Part shown: one piece after another, positions 45,701-57,910 of the stretch
How the letters are laid out: each line of letters begins with the position of its first letter
Position numbering within the stretch: position 1 is the first letter of the stretch
From: Viola odorata
Taxonomy: Eukaryota; Streptophyta; Magnoliopsida; Malpighiales; Violaceae
NCBI GenBank assembly: GCA_963691705.1
Contig: OY829543.1
Location: forward strand, 52,742,564 to 52,806,563
Length of the DNA: 64,000 nucleotides
Direction of reading: 5' to 3'
Notes under the pieces: model-generated
The model's database searches: none
What the model saw: the letters and a program-made list of their open reading frames with translations, nothing else
What the model was told of the DNA's origin: nothing
Position numbers and translations under genes: made by a program

Positions 45701-48700
45701 ACAATAAAATCTTGTATTGCCATACATATCTGCCAAATTGACCAAATATGAAAAAGTTAGGTCCAAAACTGAAGGACTTTGACAACACAAGCAATTGTTA
45801 CATATAAAATTAATTAATTAATAGAGAGAAATATAAGTTGGCCGTGTGTAATGGCTGATTCCATCACAAGAAATTCTTCATAACAGTAAAATGAGGGGGG
45901 TGACTTTGCACCAAATAACAGTAAAGGACATTAAAGCTCACCGTCTGACAGTCAAGCCAAACTCCAAAATCATAATTGCCTCTATGAAATAACCAAGATT
46001 TCCTGTCCGCCAGAATAACTGAAGAAAAAAACAAATGGAAGTATGACTTCAAACTTCACACTGCTAAAACTATTCCACGAGTAAGGAACTTCAACATTTG
46101 AAATGAGTACAGAAAGGCACTTCTAAAAGCAATGCAGCAAAAAACCCATCATCCAGTATTTGTACATTGATTGCAACTTTCTTAATGTATAACCATTATT
46201 TGATTCCTTTCTCAAATCCAATGCTCATAAACAACTTTTCAAAAGACCACATTCAACAAAAACTTCAGTGATGGCCTCACCAATATTTGTACTCCAGATT
46301 TTTGAAGCAGTTCTTGGTCAAGATAGGGTACTTCAGTGAGAAGCCCATTGATGCTAAATGTTTGGTTTTGTACCCATCTTGGATAGGAAGTTTAACATAC
46401 ATGTCATACAGAGTATTATTATTTGTAAAATACAGGATGTAAGATGGAATCCAATACAGAGTACTTCAAATATAAACAGAAGTTTTTCGTAAATAACACT
46501 ACTAACCTGTATTAAAGTCACAACTAACCTGTTGATAAAAATGTCACCAGTTACTTAAAAGTGAGTATTTATAAACACTAGAGCTGCCTCCAGTTACTTC
46601 TCATTTAACTTGCATAAATACTATATTTCCTTAGCTAAGGATGTAACATGTGACTGTAATTCAAGCAGAAATAAGGATCCTTTTGCACTCTACCCAGTTA
46701 TTTTTTTCAGTGTTGACCACTAAAAGTTTTTTATAAAACACCCAAACTAATGTCTTACACCAGTTTACTCAGAAGTTGTCCGGCCTTACGTTTGTTTTTT
46801 AATGGAGAAAAGATAGTATCTAAAAAAAGAATTTATCTTTAAACTTGTCAGTGGTAAGCATGATTTAATTTCATGTGAAAGGATGGATTTTAAAATAAGA
46901 TGAGACCCAAGTATTCCAATATCTAATTGAAAAACAGAGAGCGACATTTCATCAACAAAAGCAGCTGATGCCACAATCAGGTAAGGCCCCAACAAGAAGC
47001 CCTAAAATCCATCAAATTATTCATTTGTGAACCCCGAATACTCTTTAGAACATGTCAACCACAAACATGTCCATAGAACTTCTAACATTCATCCACCAGC
47101 ATAGCATTGAAAACATTAATACGAAACATGGAATTATCAAAGGAGATACCTGAACCAACATGTTACTTGACATAGACAGCAGCTCTTCACCATGCATGTT
47201 TTCCTGTGGATCTAAATCCTTTGAGAGTGAAAGGTTTTTACAATATATCTCCACCATTTGCACGGCATAGCCTTCAATTTCTGGAGGAAAACATAAAAAG
47301 GCAATATCACACATTAAAAGGCAATTCAATAATGCAATTCCTTCTGTGACACACCCAAGTAAAGAACAGCACTTATCAAATTGGATACAGCGGACCCTAT
47401 GGGAAAAAAGTACAAGGACTAGCTCATGAGATAGAATGGTCAATTCAAGGTTAGATAACAGGCCACAGCTAGGTAGCCTACAGTTATTAGGGCTGAGTAG
47501 GGAGCAAGTGTGAGTATTTGTAAAAGAGGCACTCACCAGCTACAGGAAGATTGTATATGTTTCTAACCAACTCTTGAATTTTGAATACGGTTATTGCATT
47601 CCCAAGCACTTTAGTCGGTACAGCCACAAGGGTGCTGGAGTTCTTGATTAACTTCTCTAGAAACTCTTCCTTCTTATCTGGAGCTAAGACTTGAAGAAAC
47701 ACCTCAATATCAGAAGCAAAACAGGCTAGATGACCAAACCTGCATCCAAAAGCCAAAGAGCATAAAGTCATATGATTGCAGAGATAAGTGTATTGTTTCC
47801 CACTATAGATAATTCCACCAAATAAAATAACAAATGGTTGTTTAAAGCACTTAATTGCCTGACATAACAGCAATAACATCACCTTTGATCTACAATACCA
47901 GATAAACTGATATGAAAAATAAATAAATAAACAATAATTTAGCTGCCACAAATCCTGATACTCCACACAATGAATATAGAAGTAGGAGGGGAACATTTAA
48001 ACATACTTGAAAAAGTATTGCATTAGAGCCTCCATCATCTCATCAGGATTTCCTTTTCCACACAAATGCTTCCTCCTTTCAATTTCAAGAAATGCCAAAT
48101 ATGGACATCTAACTGAATCATTAGCGGTATCTGCTTGCAACTTTTGGATAAAAGCCAATGCATTTGAGATACGACAATCAAACTGCACATCCAATCAGTA
48201 TAAATCAAATACTGCATTGAGAAAGTCAAAGAAAGTGCGAGAAACATCAGTTGAAAATTGCACCACTTCATCTGCCAAGTGCGAGACTCTGCAGTCCACA
48301 AACTTTGGAGGATGAACAGGGTCAGCATTGGTTCTATTACTCCAGCTGCTATCATCCTCCAGCAAACAGCCCAGGTAGTGCAGAAAACTCTCCCAATCAT
48401 CAGGGCTGCCAGATGAAGGAAAAACATTACCAACTTGAAAATATAGTGGGATAAATGAAAATATTAGAAGCAATACGTGTATATAAACTAAGATCAGTAG
48501 TTTGCTTTACAAACTTAAACTTAAGATCCTAACCAGAAAATGTTACATCAAACGTAATGCTGTAACTGTAAGCCTAACAGAAACATGTCATCAAGAACAT
48601 ACTAATATAGCATATCAGTTGCAGTCAAGAGCAATTAGTGATTGTTTACTCCTGAGTACCAAGCAGTCCACATTCAAAGTCATGTTTTATCAGCAATATA

Positions 48701-51700
48701 GTAGGGCCGAATTTCATACAGTCACAGAATACTAGGTGCGACCATGCTTCCTCAGTTCAAAATTGGCATACAAGAATTTGTAATTTCATCCACAAACCCA
48801 AGGCCATCCACTGAATAATCTGAGAGAGACCGCATGAACAAGCTTACCATGGCTAATCTTACTATTGAGCAAGACATATCAACCAAACCAAGTAAACATA
48901 AATTCAGCACCACCAGCAGGTTAAACATAAACACGACCGTTAAATGTGCCCCTGAACTTTTTTCCAACATGCAATTTTGCTATTAAAACATGTGAGATCC
49001 CATGTCTACAAAGCAACTGATCCTAGTAAAAACACTAAACACCATTGTAATATGTATTACTCCAAATAAAGTGAAGAAAGTGATGAACATAAAGTTCAGA
49101 GAGGCTGAACATGAAAATAGAAGATGCGGACAGCTTATCAACTTTTAAACACTTTCACCTCTACATTGAGTATTCCTATCTGAATCCAATTAATGGCTAG
49201 AAAAGAGGGAATATTCATAAAAGCACACACTTATGGAACATACCATAATTCCAAAATCTTCTGATACATGTTTGCTCCAGTGGTAAAGTCACCTGAGCTG
49301 GCCAGAAGCTTCCCCTGTCAACTTAAAGCCAAAGTTTAAAGGTTGATGAGAAATTCTAAAGGTACAACGAAATTTTCCCAAAAAAAAAGAAGCGAATGAA
49401 AGCAATAACACTTGATAGATTTTAAACTTTAACAGAAGATGTTTCAAAATTCCTCTGTGAATGATTCAGCAATGAAGAAGCAATCCTGAAATGGTATCAG
49501 ATATGAACAAGTGTACAGCATTGTGAAACAGTTGCATGCAAAAGAGGAAAGGAGGGAAAGCAGCCAGAAACATGTGACCTAACCTCAGACATTTTACCAA
49601 GAAACATAGATGTAGGGTCTGTCTAGGATTGACTTCTGCTCTTTTTCCCACCACAAAGCATCTAGGTATATGCTTCTGGCAGAAGCAGTTTTGGCCACTT
49701 GATCTGTGGTGGGAAAAAGCAGAACTCAATCCCAAACAGACACGTAGTTGTTTCTTGGCATATTCCAAAAGCAACAACACATCCCTCATTTCCTAATGGC
49801 AATGCATTTGAGGTCCTTCAACAGCAGTTAAGCTTGACCAGCAGCAGGAACGCTGTTTACATCACTAAGCTATATCATGTGATGACACACATGTATATAT
49901 ATGTATTTGTTTCTTGTCATACTACAAAAGCAATAAGTCAACCCTCATTTCCTAATGCCAATGCACTTGAGGTCCCTACAACAGCACTGAAGCATGACCA
50001 ACAGCAGGAAGGCTGTTTACGTCACTAAGCTAAAACATGCAATGTTGCACAATTTATGCTTCTACTATAATGCATTAATGCTTAATAAATAGTCTCTTCC
50101 TATAACTTTTTTCTAAACACCCCATCCATTTTCTAACCTTCAACATCTAACCTCTTCCTAACAGTAAGTTACTCATTTTAAAAGATGAACTATATTGTAT
50201 AAATCATAATGTAGATAGGGCTAGAAATGAGCCAAGCTGTCGGTAAATCGCTCAAGACTTGACTCCAGACAAGCTCCTTTTATTAATGATCCAAAACGTT
50301 AGAACCTCTATTTTTAATTAATTTTTTTGTTATTTTAGCAACTTACTATAAACCTAGTGCTTTCCCTGTTATTATGTCTTAATTCTCTGTTCCCCTACTT
50401 CCTCCATATCTCCTAATCCTAGTAGACTAAATAATACTAATTACTAAAACATCCTAGTTTAATTATTAATGATTACTATATTCCAACACCTCTGAACAAC
50501 ATACTGAACTCCAAATGAGACAAAATTAAACCTCCTGCTGTAAGTAATTAGTCTACAAGGATTAGGTGATATTGAACTCCAAATGAGAAAAAATTAAACC
50601 TCCTGCTGCAACATGCGTACTTGATCTCTTATTGATCTCAGATAGAAGCCATGTGTTCCTCCGAACAGGTCACTGTACCTTGTCTACCCTGCTGTGGTCA
50701 CATGGCATAATCTTATATGCCTCAAGCAACCCACCACCCTTTTACTTATACAGTTCCTCCTACATTTCACTAAAGGCTATTTGATACTCAATTGAACACC
50801 ACACCTTCTCTTTCTCGAGCTTCGCAGTTTCTCTAGCAAGACAACCCACTACCTTGGTGCTAATACACATCACCACACCCATTCAGATTGACCAACTTAA
50901 TTGATACCATACATGAAAAATGAAATCAACCCACAACACACATTCCTCATCTACCACTCACATCCTACTTACATCTCCTCTTCCCATGCCTCTTTCTCAC
51001 TTGTTTTTCATCAGTATGGACAGAAGCAACTTCAATCCCATACCTCTTAAAAATCAACTCATTTAAGAAGGCTATTCTTTTAAAAGTTCTAAAATCAAAA
51101 AATATATATGAAATAAAGCTTCAGAAAATACCTTCATGCGTAATTTATCAACCTCAATCATCAAAAGTGATCCCAATTTTCCTGAGAGAATTTCCAGTGC
51201 ATCAACATACTTTCCTTGCTGCTCCAAGATGGAAATATAGACCATAAGAGCTGCAACAAATAGGAAGCACTCAGAAACTGGTCATAAAAAGTAATCTCAA
51301 GACACTCAGGGGTAGAGAGAAACTCACCTTCCGGCTCATGCAAGCTATGGGAGGTAATGTGCTTCTTAAGTAACCCTTCAGCTAAGAGTAACAATTTTTC
51401 TCCACCATCACCACAAAACACCTAGAAGAAATTCACCGCAAAGCAAATGAGTGGTAGCATAACATGTGTCGAAAGGAAAGATAAACCATTGCGTGGCCGC
51501 CTCACACAGTTGTACATATATAGGATGAAACTCTTTTAGACAGTTCAAAGAATGAAGGAAATTGGTGCCCAACACCCTTAAGGTCAATTAAAGCAATGCT
51601 AGAAGTGCTTTCAGGTTCTAAAATGAAAATTCAGGTTGTCCATGCATCCCACTTAGAAGAAAGTATATCGAAAGACAGTTATGAGAGATGTAGAGCATGA

Positions 51701-53081
51701 TGTTGCCATTAACCTCCCCCAACCCTAAGATGATATCCAATTGTGAAAGCTACTAAAGGAAATTACATCTAACAATACTTGGGGCTTCCCATCCCAATTG
51801 AGTTTTTGACATACTTCTTACATTGAACAAGTCCATCATACTCCATTTCACAAAAAGGATTGCAATATTTCAAACCTGAAATCAGATCAGACTACTGAGC
51901 CGCAGCAACCATAACGAAATTCGATCTTGGCTTTCTAAATAGCAGGCTTTTTTGGAACAAATCAAACTATATATGATGTGAGGGTATTCTAATCAGGCAA
52001 GAATAATGCTAAAAACTTAACTCAACTATAACTGATATTTTCCAGAATTTGAAGGTCAATGGAAGCCAGGGTGCTATTCACTTGTCGAGTTTACCAAAAC
52101 ATGCATACAAGTGGAGCTGCAGTCAACAATACGGCAAAACAAATGAAAAAGAATAGCCCAAAATAATAACATGGTGCTTCAACCATGTCATTTACATGTT
52201 TTTCTCCTATTTTTGTTCTGACAAAGGAACACTAAAATAAATAACAACGACAGAGGAAACAAAAAGAGAGGAGAAGCAAGGAAAGGCACAAGAACCTGCA
52301 ACTGGATGCTACAAACTGCCCAAAGCAAAAACCTCTCTTCACCAGCAAGCTTGTACATTTTAATAGCAGTCTGGAGGAACAAACAATAAATTGCAGTGCT
52401 CTAAGTTCCCCAAAAATGTGCATATAAAACAGTGTGAAGAACAAGCAATGAAGATGACCAACCTGTTGCTGTTTCACGAAAGAATACTCCCGAACATAAC
52501 AATTGAATAGTCCCATCATGAGTTCCAAATTGGTGGGAAATTTAGTGCATGCCTGCTCGTAGCATCCCGTAGCCAAGTCCACTAGTTCAGTAACGCAAAA
52601 AAGAAAGAAAAGATAAGACAATGAGACAATTTATCATTGGTAATGCAGTAAATAGTATTAGTATATACACATGTACTTACAGCGATGGAGGCGTTGGAGA
52701 ACAATTTGCAGTGTGCTGAGGGTGAGATCATCCATCAACAGCGAATGATTTTTGTACAAAATCTCAATAGCAGTGAAGCAAACGGACAATGCTTCCTCCG
52801 ATTTACCCATCCTTTCCAGAATGAGTGCTTTCAATGCCTTCATTAGAAAGAAAGAAGAACAGTAAGTAAAGAAACAATATCTTGGAAAGAAAGAAATGGA
52901 ACACAAAAAATGAAAAGAAAGAATGAGATCTGACAAGAGCGTAAGGGGAGTTAGGGTTCTTGGAGAGAAGCGTGGAGGAGAGCTTGAGAGCGGTTTTAAA
53001 CTGGCGTGAATCGATCGCATCCCATATAGGTCGGACCCGGCGCTCGGGTATTCCTCCGGCCAACCCGAATTTGGACGCCAT
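42706..53081 (-). CDS. NAA25: N-terminal acetyltransferase B complex auxiliary subunit NAA25 (Mdm20 / TRANSCURVATA2 type)
   Basis: Nineteen exons: 53081-52935, 52837-52681, 52581-52463, 52370-52296, 51421-51328, 51250-51132, 49314-49244, 48405-48264, 48182-48007, 47739-47537, 47280-47150, 46018-45942, 45729-45655, 45495-45303, 45034-44915, 44839-44701, 44427-44387, 44269-44015 and 43410-42706. They sum to 1012 residues. The exon 8 donor could be 3 nt earlier. NAA25 is the ribosome-anchoring scaffold of NatB, which with catalytic NAA20 acetylates nascent Met-Asp/Glu/Asn/Gln N-termini in the cytosol. The start MASKFGLAGGIPERRVRPIW and blocks LELMMGLFNCYVREYSFVKQ, AIKMYKLAGEERFLLWAVC, NLSLSKDLDPQE, FMDDHFRESADLTFLAYRHR and RPWWTPTPEKNYLLG are diagnostic. 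Helical TPR-like repeats fill the N-terminal half, and a basic SGKKKKR stretch lies near 870. The 1.8-kb sixth intron carries a MITE and a direct repeat. Confidence 0.94.
49615..49743. mobile_element. MITE in NAA25 intron 6
   Basis: A 129-bp element has inverted repeats of nearly 40 bp, beginning GGGTCTGTCTAGGATTGA on the left and GTGTCTGTTTGGGATTGA from the right. These extend into CTGCT(C)TTTTTCCCACCACA. GTA occurs on each side as a possible 3-bp target duplication. End sequence and TSD length suggest the PIF/Harbinger (Tourist) group, though the usual TSD is TWA. Confidence 0.65.
49749..50043. repeat. Two direct repeats of about 136 bp in NAA25 intron 6
   Basis: 49749-49884 and 49907-50043 are diverged copies, both running from TTGTTTCTTG through CCCTCATTTCCTAATG and GACCA(G/A)CAGCAGGAA to GTCACTAAGCTA-like ends. 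They directly follow the MITE. Confidence 0.7.
50508..50610. repeat. Short direct repeat pair in NAA25 intron 6
   Basis: The motif GAACTCCAAATGAGA followed by AAAATTAAACCTCCTGCTG occurs twice, starting near 50506 and 50573, with one or two differences. Confidence 0.6.
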
Positions 53082-53670
53082 TTTTCTGGATGATGAAGAT
53101 AAACGTGTGCAAGGAGAGAGAGGAGTGAGCAGCAGTGATTTTGCCAAAAAAAAAAAAAAAAAGACGACGACTCGTAAGGGGGGAAACCGGGAAGGAGGTA
53201 GTTACCACTTGAACCCTACTTGCATGGATGTTTGGATGCGGAGCCAGAGGGAAACGTGGGTTCGATAATTATTATTTATTAAGAAGTTAAGAATATAGGT
53301 AAAAAATATTTAATTATTATTTGTATTTGTATAAAATTTATAATTTTTACCCCTTTTTTTTACCAATTACAAATTTACTCTCTTTTTATTATTTTAATAT
53401 CTGAGTTTTAAGAACACTGTAAAAAATTATAATTTTTTTCCCTATTAAATACATTTTTTAATAAAAAAGGATCCACGTCATCATTAAATTGCCACACATA
53501 TATTGAGAATCTTTTTACTATTCTAAAAAATATATATTTTCTATTAAAATAACAGAAAAAAGAGAGGATAAATTGCATGTTTGAAACAAAAATGACGTAA
53601 TTGGGAAGAAAAGATACAAGGTTTAAGTTAATTAATTATTTAACTAGTTGACTACAAATATAAGTTTTAA
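53082..53670. other. NAA25 5' UTR/promoter and flank
   Basis: The NAA25 5' UTR starts here on the minus strand, with a CT-rich leader and a T-run (complement of A-run near 53145). Beyond 53280 the sequence is AT-rich with nothing recognisable. Confidence 0.5.
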
Positions 53671-53676
53671 ATTATA

Positions 53677-53889
53677 CTCCCTCATTTTTTTATTAAACTT
53701 CGTTTACTATTTGGGTACACATATTAAGGAGATCGGATGACTCACTATTTTGTAACAATTTTACCCTTTACTTTTTTTCGGACGTATGAGAAAAAATAAG
53801 GAGCAAAATTGTCTCAAATAGTGAGTCATTCGACCTCCTTAATATGCGTGTCCAAAAAGTAAACAACCTTTAATTCCAAACGGAGGGAA
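53677..53889. mobile_element. Stowaway-like MITE between NAA25 and EXO70B
   Basis: A foldback element of about 213 bp starts CTCCCTCATTTTTTTATTAAA and ends in the rough complement (TTTAATTCCAAACGGAGGGAA), with TA on both sides. Internal arms GACTCACTATTTTG and AAATAGTGAGTC pair. The same subterminal motif occurs in the MITE at 24011-24248, so the two belong to related families. Confidence 0.75.
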
Positions 53890-53891
53890 TA

Positions 53892-54840
53892 GATTTTATA
53901 TAAATGCAGGGTCTTGCCTAAAATATATAAGATAATATAAGAGTACTACAAAAAACCATATTAGAGCACATCCAGCCTAAAATCATCGTTACATTTCACC
54001 GTCATAAATTGCGATTCAAATTATTTAAGAATTTATACGAAAAGAGGTTGGTCAAAACTTATTTTTTTTACCAATATAAAATTATTTTAAAATTCAATAT
54101 AATTATAGCAATAAGAGGTGAGAATTATTAAAAGAAAGTAATAAAAACAAGTGATTTCTAACGAATTAAAAGACATTAGGAAAAGAAAAAAAGAGGGCGT
54201 GAAAGTTGAAACGACTTGTTGATGGGTCTAAGAAAATTGATTTCGCCAAGATATTTAATTTCAAATTATATTATTTTTGTCACTCACGGGTTATACTCAT
54301 GTCCTATTATTTATTTAATTTCTACTTCTTATAGGTTCAAATTTGTTTGGTAAAAAAGAACGCTAATTAGCGTTGATACGATACCTTAATTATATCATAA
54401 TTGAATAAATACCTCTAAATTATTTGAAGAATTAGTCAATAGTGAACTCTTTATAAAAATTTATAGATAAAATATGTAAAAAAAAAATCAGTCGAAAAAT
54501 TCGCTTCACAATGAGTATAAGGGATGAAAACTTCCTCAAACGTAGCTAGAATAGTCTTAATCTGCCGCACTTGTACACAAAAGTAATCATACAGTTTCTC
54601 CACAAACGTAAGCTTGTAGCTAATACTATAATGCATTTTTTTTACATGTCATTTTTTTATATTCTCTTTATAAAAATAAATAAATAAATGAATAAATAAA
54701 TAAGTATATGTTCGGAAAGTTGATATTTTGATTTTAACGGTGACTCATGGCGAGAGACTCGTTGGAGTCATGTTAGAAGACGCGCACCGTTAGTTCTGTT
54801 TGTCCTGTCTTTGTTCTTTGCTCTTTGATTGTTGCGAGTT
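53892..54840. other. Intergenic, EXO70B upstream region
   Basis: AT-rich, with no gene that I can support. A TATATA at 54845-54850, 119 bp before the EXO70B start, is a possible core promoter. Confidence 0.5.
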
Positions 54841-54968
54841 CGTTTATATACTCTACCGCGTCATTTCATTTGTACTCAAAAAATTGCAACCACAAAAGCT
54901 AGTCTAGAACTAAAAAACACTTTGTTAAGGTAAAACCAAACCCCAAACCAGCTAAATCTTGAAGAAAA

Positions 54969-56846
54969 ATGGCTGAAAATGGTGAAGAGAAGCTAATAGC
55001 TGTAGCGAGGCACATAGCCAAGACGCTTGGCCACAACGAGTCCACGGCCGACGATATCTTGCAGATCTTCTCCAACTTCGACGGCAGGTTTTCTCGCGAG
55101 AAGCTATCCGAGAAATTGCCTGACGACGATTCCGATGGTCTTACCCGTTCATTGAAATCCCTAGAGACTCAGATCTTGCAATACGTCGCCTCCGACAATC
55201 CGATCTGGTCGGACTCCGTCGACTCCTCTGCTTTCCTCGATTACCTCGACGAGCTCATTTCCACCCTCCGCTACTGGTCTCCCCTCGCCGCATCTGACAA
55301 AGCCGTCGCCGCGTGTATCTCTCGCGCGGAAGACTTGTTACGGCAGGCCATGTTCAGGTTAGAGGAGGAGTACCGTCTGTTAATGGAGCGAGGGGGTGAA
55401 GCATTTGAGTTCTCTCCGCATAAGTCGGTGGGAAACCTCTCGTTTGACTCCGACGACGACGAAATTGACGACGAAGACGAGAATTACATCGCGGTGGCGC
55501 AACCTCTGACCGATTACGATATCGTTATTGACGCGCTACCCTCAGGAACCATCAACGATCTCCACGAGATTGCCAAGAGGATGGTGGCTGCCGGATTTGC
55601 CGAGGAATGCTCGCATGTGCACAGCGCCTGCCGGAGAGATTTTCTTGAAGAAAGCGCGTCGAGGTTAGGGTTGCAGAAGTGGAGCATCGAAGAAGTCCAA
55701 AAGATGACGTGGCATGATTTGGAAGATGAGATTGAGAAATGGATTAAAGCTGCTAGCGTCATGCTGCGCATTCTCTTCCCGAGCGAGCGACGCCTATGTG
55801 ATCGCGTGTTCTTTGGCCTCTCCTCGGCCTCTGATATGTCCTTCATGGAAGTTTGCCGTGGGTCCACTATCCAGATTCTGAGTTTTGCAGATGCAGTTGC
55901 CATAGGGAGTCGCTCACCAGAAAGGTTGTTTAAGGTTATGGATTTGTTTGAGACGATGAGAGACTTAATGCCTGAGTTCGAAATAAGCTTTTCGGATCAG
56001 TATTGTGTGGTTTTGAGGAATGAGGCGTTTGCAATATGGAAACGGTTAGGCGAAGCAATTAGGGGTACATTTATGGAATTAGAGAATTTGATCCGAAGAG
56101 ATCCTGCTAAGGCACCAGTCCCACGAGGTGGCCTTCATCCTATTACTAGATATGTGTTGAATTATTTACGGGCTGCTTGTAGATCGAGGGACACATTGGA
56201 GCAAGTGTTTGCAGAGAATGTGAGTGGTGTTCATAGTAAAGACTCATCGTTGGCAGTTCAAATGGTGTGGATTATGGAGCTCTTGGAGAGCAATTTGGAA
56301 GTGAAGTCTAAGATTTACGGGGATCCAGCCTTGTGTTGTGTGTTTATGATGAACAATGGGAGGTACATTGTGCAAAAAGTGAAGGATAGTGAGCTAGGTT
56401 TGTTGTTAGGTGAAGATTGGATAAGGAAACACACTGCAAAAATTAAGCAGTTTCATTCAAGTTACCAGAGAAGTTCGTGGAATAAGGTTTTGGGAGTATT
56501 GAGAGGGGCTACTGTTGTTAATGGAGGACCTCCTAATTATGATGCAAAGTACACGCCATTGAAGAATAAGATTAAGGCATTTAATTCCTGTTTTGAGGAT
56601 ATTTGTAAATCCCAAACGCAATGGGTTATTTTTGATGAGCAGTTAAGGAGAGATGTCAGGATTTCTTTGAACAACCTAGTGTTACCAGCATATAGAAATT
56701 TTCTTGCAAGGTTTCAAAATGCTCCAGAAGTTGGGAGACATGCTGATAAGTACATTAAATACAGTATGGAGGATGTAGAGTCTCAAATCAATGAGTTGTT
56801 TCAAGGGGGAGGAGGAGGCACTGGGTCAGCAGGTGGCAAGAAGTAA
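54969..56846 (+). CDS. Exocyst subunit EXO70 family protein (EXO70B type)
   Basis: A single-exon gene of 625 codons, typical of plant EXO70B; EXO70A genes have many introns. The start context AAAAATGGCTG is good and follows an A-rich leader. The N-terminal part (MAENGEEKLIAVARHIAKTLG) is the helical CorEx-like region. An acidic linker lies at about 157-175 (DSDDDEIDDEDENY). The Exo70 C-terminal rods run from about 250 to 605, with LFPSERRLCDRVF, GGLHPITRYVLNYLRAACR, YIVQKVKDSELGLLLGEDWI, RSSWNKVLGVLRG and HADKYIKYSMEDVESQINEL. The tail is Gly-rich (FQGGGGGTGSAGGKK). As part of the exocyst it tethers vesicles at membranes; EXO70B1 in Arabidopsis also works in autophagy and immunity. It is divergent from NAA25, with 1.9 kb between start codons. 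Confidence 0.93.
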   Translation: MAENGEEKLIAVARHIAKTLGHNESTADDILQIFSNFDGRFSREKLSEKLPDDDSDGLTRSLKSLETQILQYVASDNPIWSDSVDSSAFLDYLDELISTLRYWSPLAASDKAVAACISRAEDLLRQAMFRLEEEYRLLMERGGEAFEFSPHKSVGNLSFDSDDDEIDDEDENYIAVAQPLTDYDIVIDALPSGTINDLHEIAKRMVAAGFAEECSHVHSACRRDFLEESASRLGLQKWSIEEVQKMTWHDLEDEIEKWIKAASVMLRILFPSERRLCDRVFFGLSSASDMSFMEVCRGSTIQILSFADAVAIGSRSPERLFKVMDLFETMRDLMPEFEISFSDQYCVVLRNEAFAIWKRLGEAIRGTFMELENLIRRDPAKAPVPRGGLHPITRYVLNYLRAACRSRDTLEQVFAENVSGVHSKDSSLAVQMVWIMELLESNLEVKSKIYGDPALCCVFMMNNGRYIVQKVKDSELGLLLGEDWIRKHTAKIKQFHSSYQRSSWNKVLGVLRGATVVNGGPPNYDAKYTPLKNKIKAFNSCFEDICKSQTQWVIFDEQLRRDVRISLNNLVLPAYRNFLARFQNAPEVGRHADKYIKYSMEDVESQINELFQGGGGGTGSAGGKK

Positions 56847-56849
56847 AGG

Positions 56850-57905
56850 TAAGCCTTTCTGCTTTGTTGTAATATTATTTAAGAAGATCAGAAAGTTTAA
56901 GATTTTTTTGTTTCATGTATGTAGTTGAAGACTGCTACTTTTTACTCAGATCTTTGTATAATAGTCACATTTTGTGTAGTTTTTCTTTTCTACTTGTGAA
57001 TGAAAACTATGGATGTCATCTTAATATATATATGAAGATGGTGTTCTGAAATGAAGTTGAACTTTACTTTTGTTACATGTAAAGCCGTCATCTAGAACAT
57101 CAATTTGTCCCCCACATTGGTTAATTATCATGTCTTTGTTTGATGCTCTGGATTCATTCACTTATTGTTAAATTAAAGAGCCTCCATAACGGAAGTGGAC
57201 ACATAGTAAGTGACCTATGTTCAGTCTTACAGTTGGCTTATCTAACTCAGTTTAGTTAATGCTCTATGTGAATGTATTTCGAAGTAGACTAGATAGGTGC
57301 AATCTCTTAGTCGAGAAACATAATATTATGCATCAGGTTGGTTACATAATTATTTGCCATTAGTTGTTATCTTAGTGTGTGTGAAGTGAAGCCTAGATAG
57401 AAACTTTAGCTAATGATTTTTGTTTTTTTGTCTCTTTTTTGTGCGTGTGGCTAGTGTGATTCAGCTTTCTACTGGGTTTTCATTTTCTTGTCTCTTTAGC
57501 TTGTTCAATTCATTTTCCTCTCTGTGACTGAACACTGTCAATCTATTGCTGTGAATCATCATTTTGCTTCTTGAATGAATTTCTACTTCTGTTTTATGCC
57601 ATGCACGATCATTGCTACCATATGGGTATGAAGGCTACTTACGGAAACTACTCCAAAACTGTTGTTTCTTTACGTTATTATTGCATGCTTGGGATTATGG
57701 TAGCCAGGCTCCTATTAGAATAAGTCTCAAGTAACCCACCAAGTGGATTGGGAAGTACAAATTATTGGAATGGTGAAGTAGAGTTCTCATGGCGGTAGAA
57801 GGATGAGCATTAGTGGATTACAGTTCATGTATATAAAACTCCTTTCTTTTTACCTTATTACTGCTTGACCCATGGAATAAACACCGGAACAGGTGGTGAG
57901 TGGTG
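56850..57905. other. EXO70B 3' UTR and intergenic sequence
   Basis: T-rich 3' UTR sequence follows the stop. The remainder to the GDSL gene 3' end shows no frame or repeat worth calling. Confidence 0.5.
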
Positions 57906-57910
57906 ATCAT

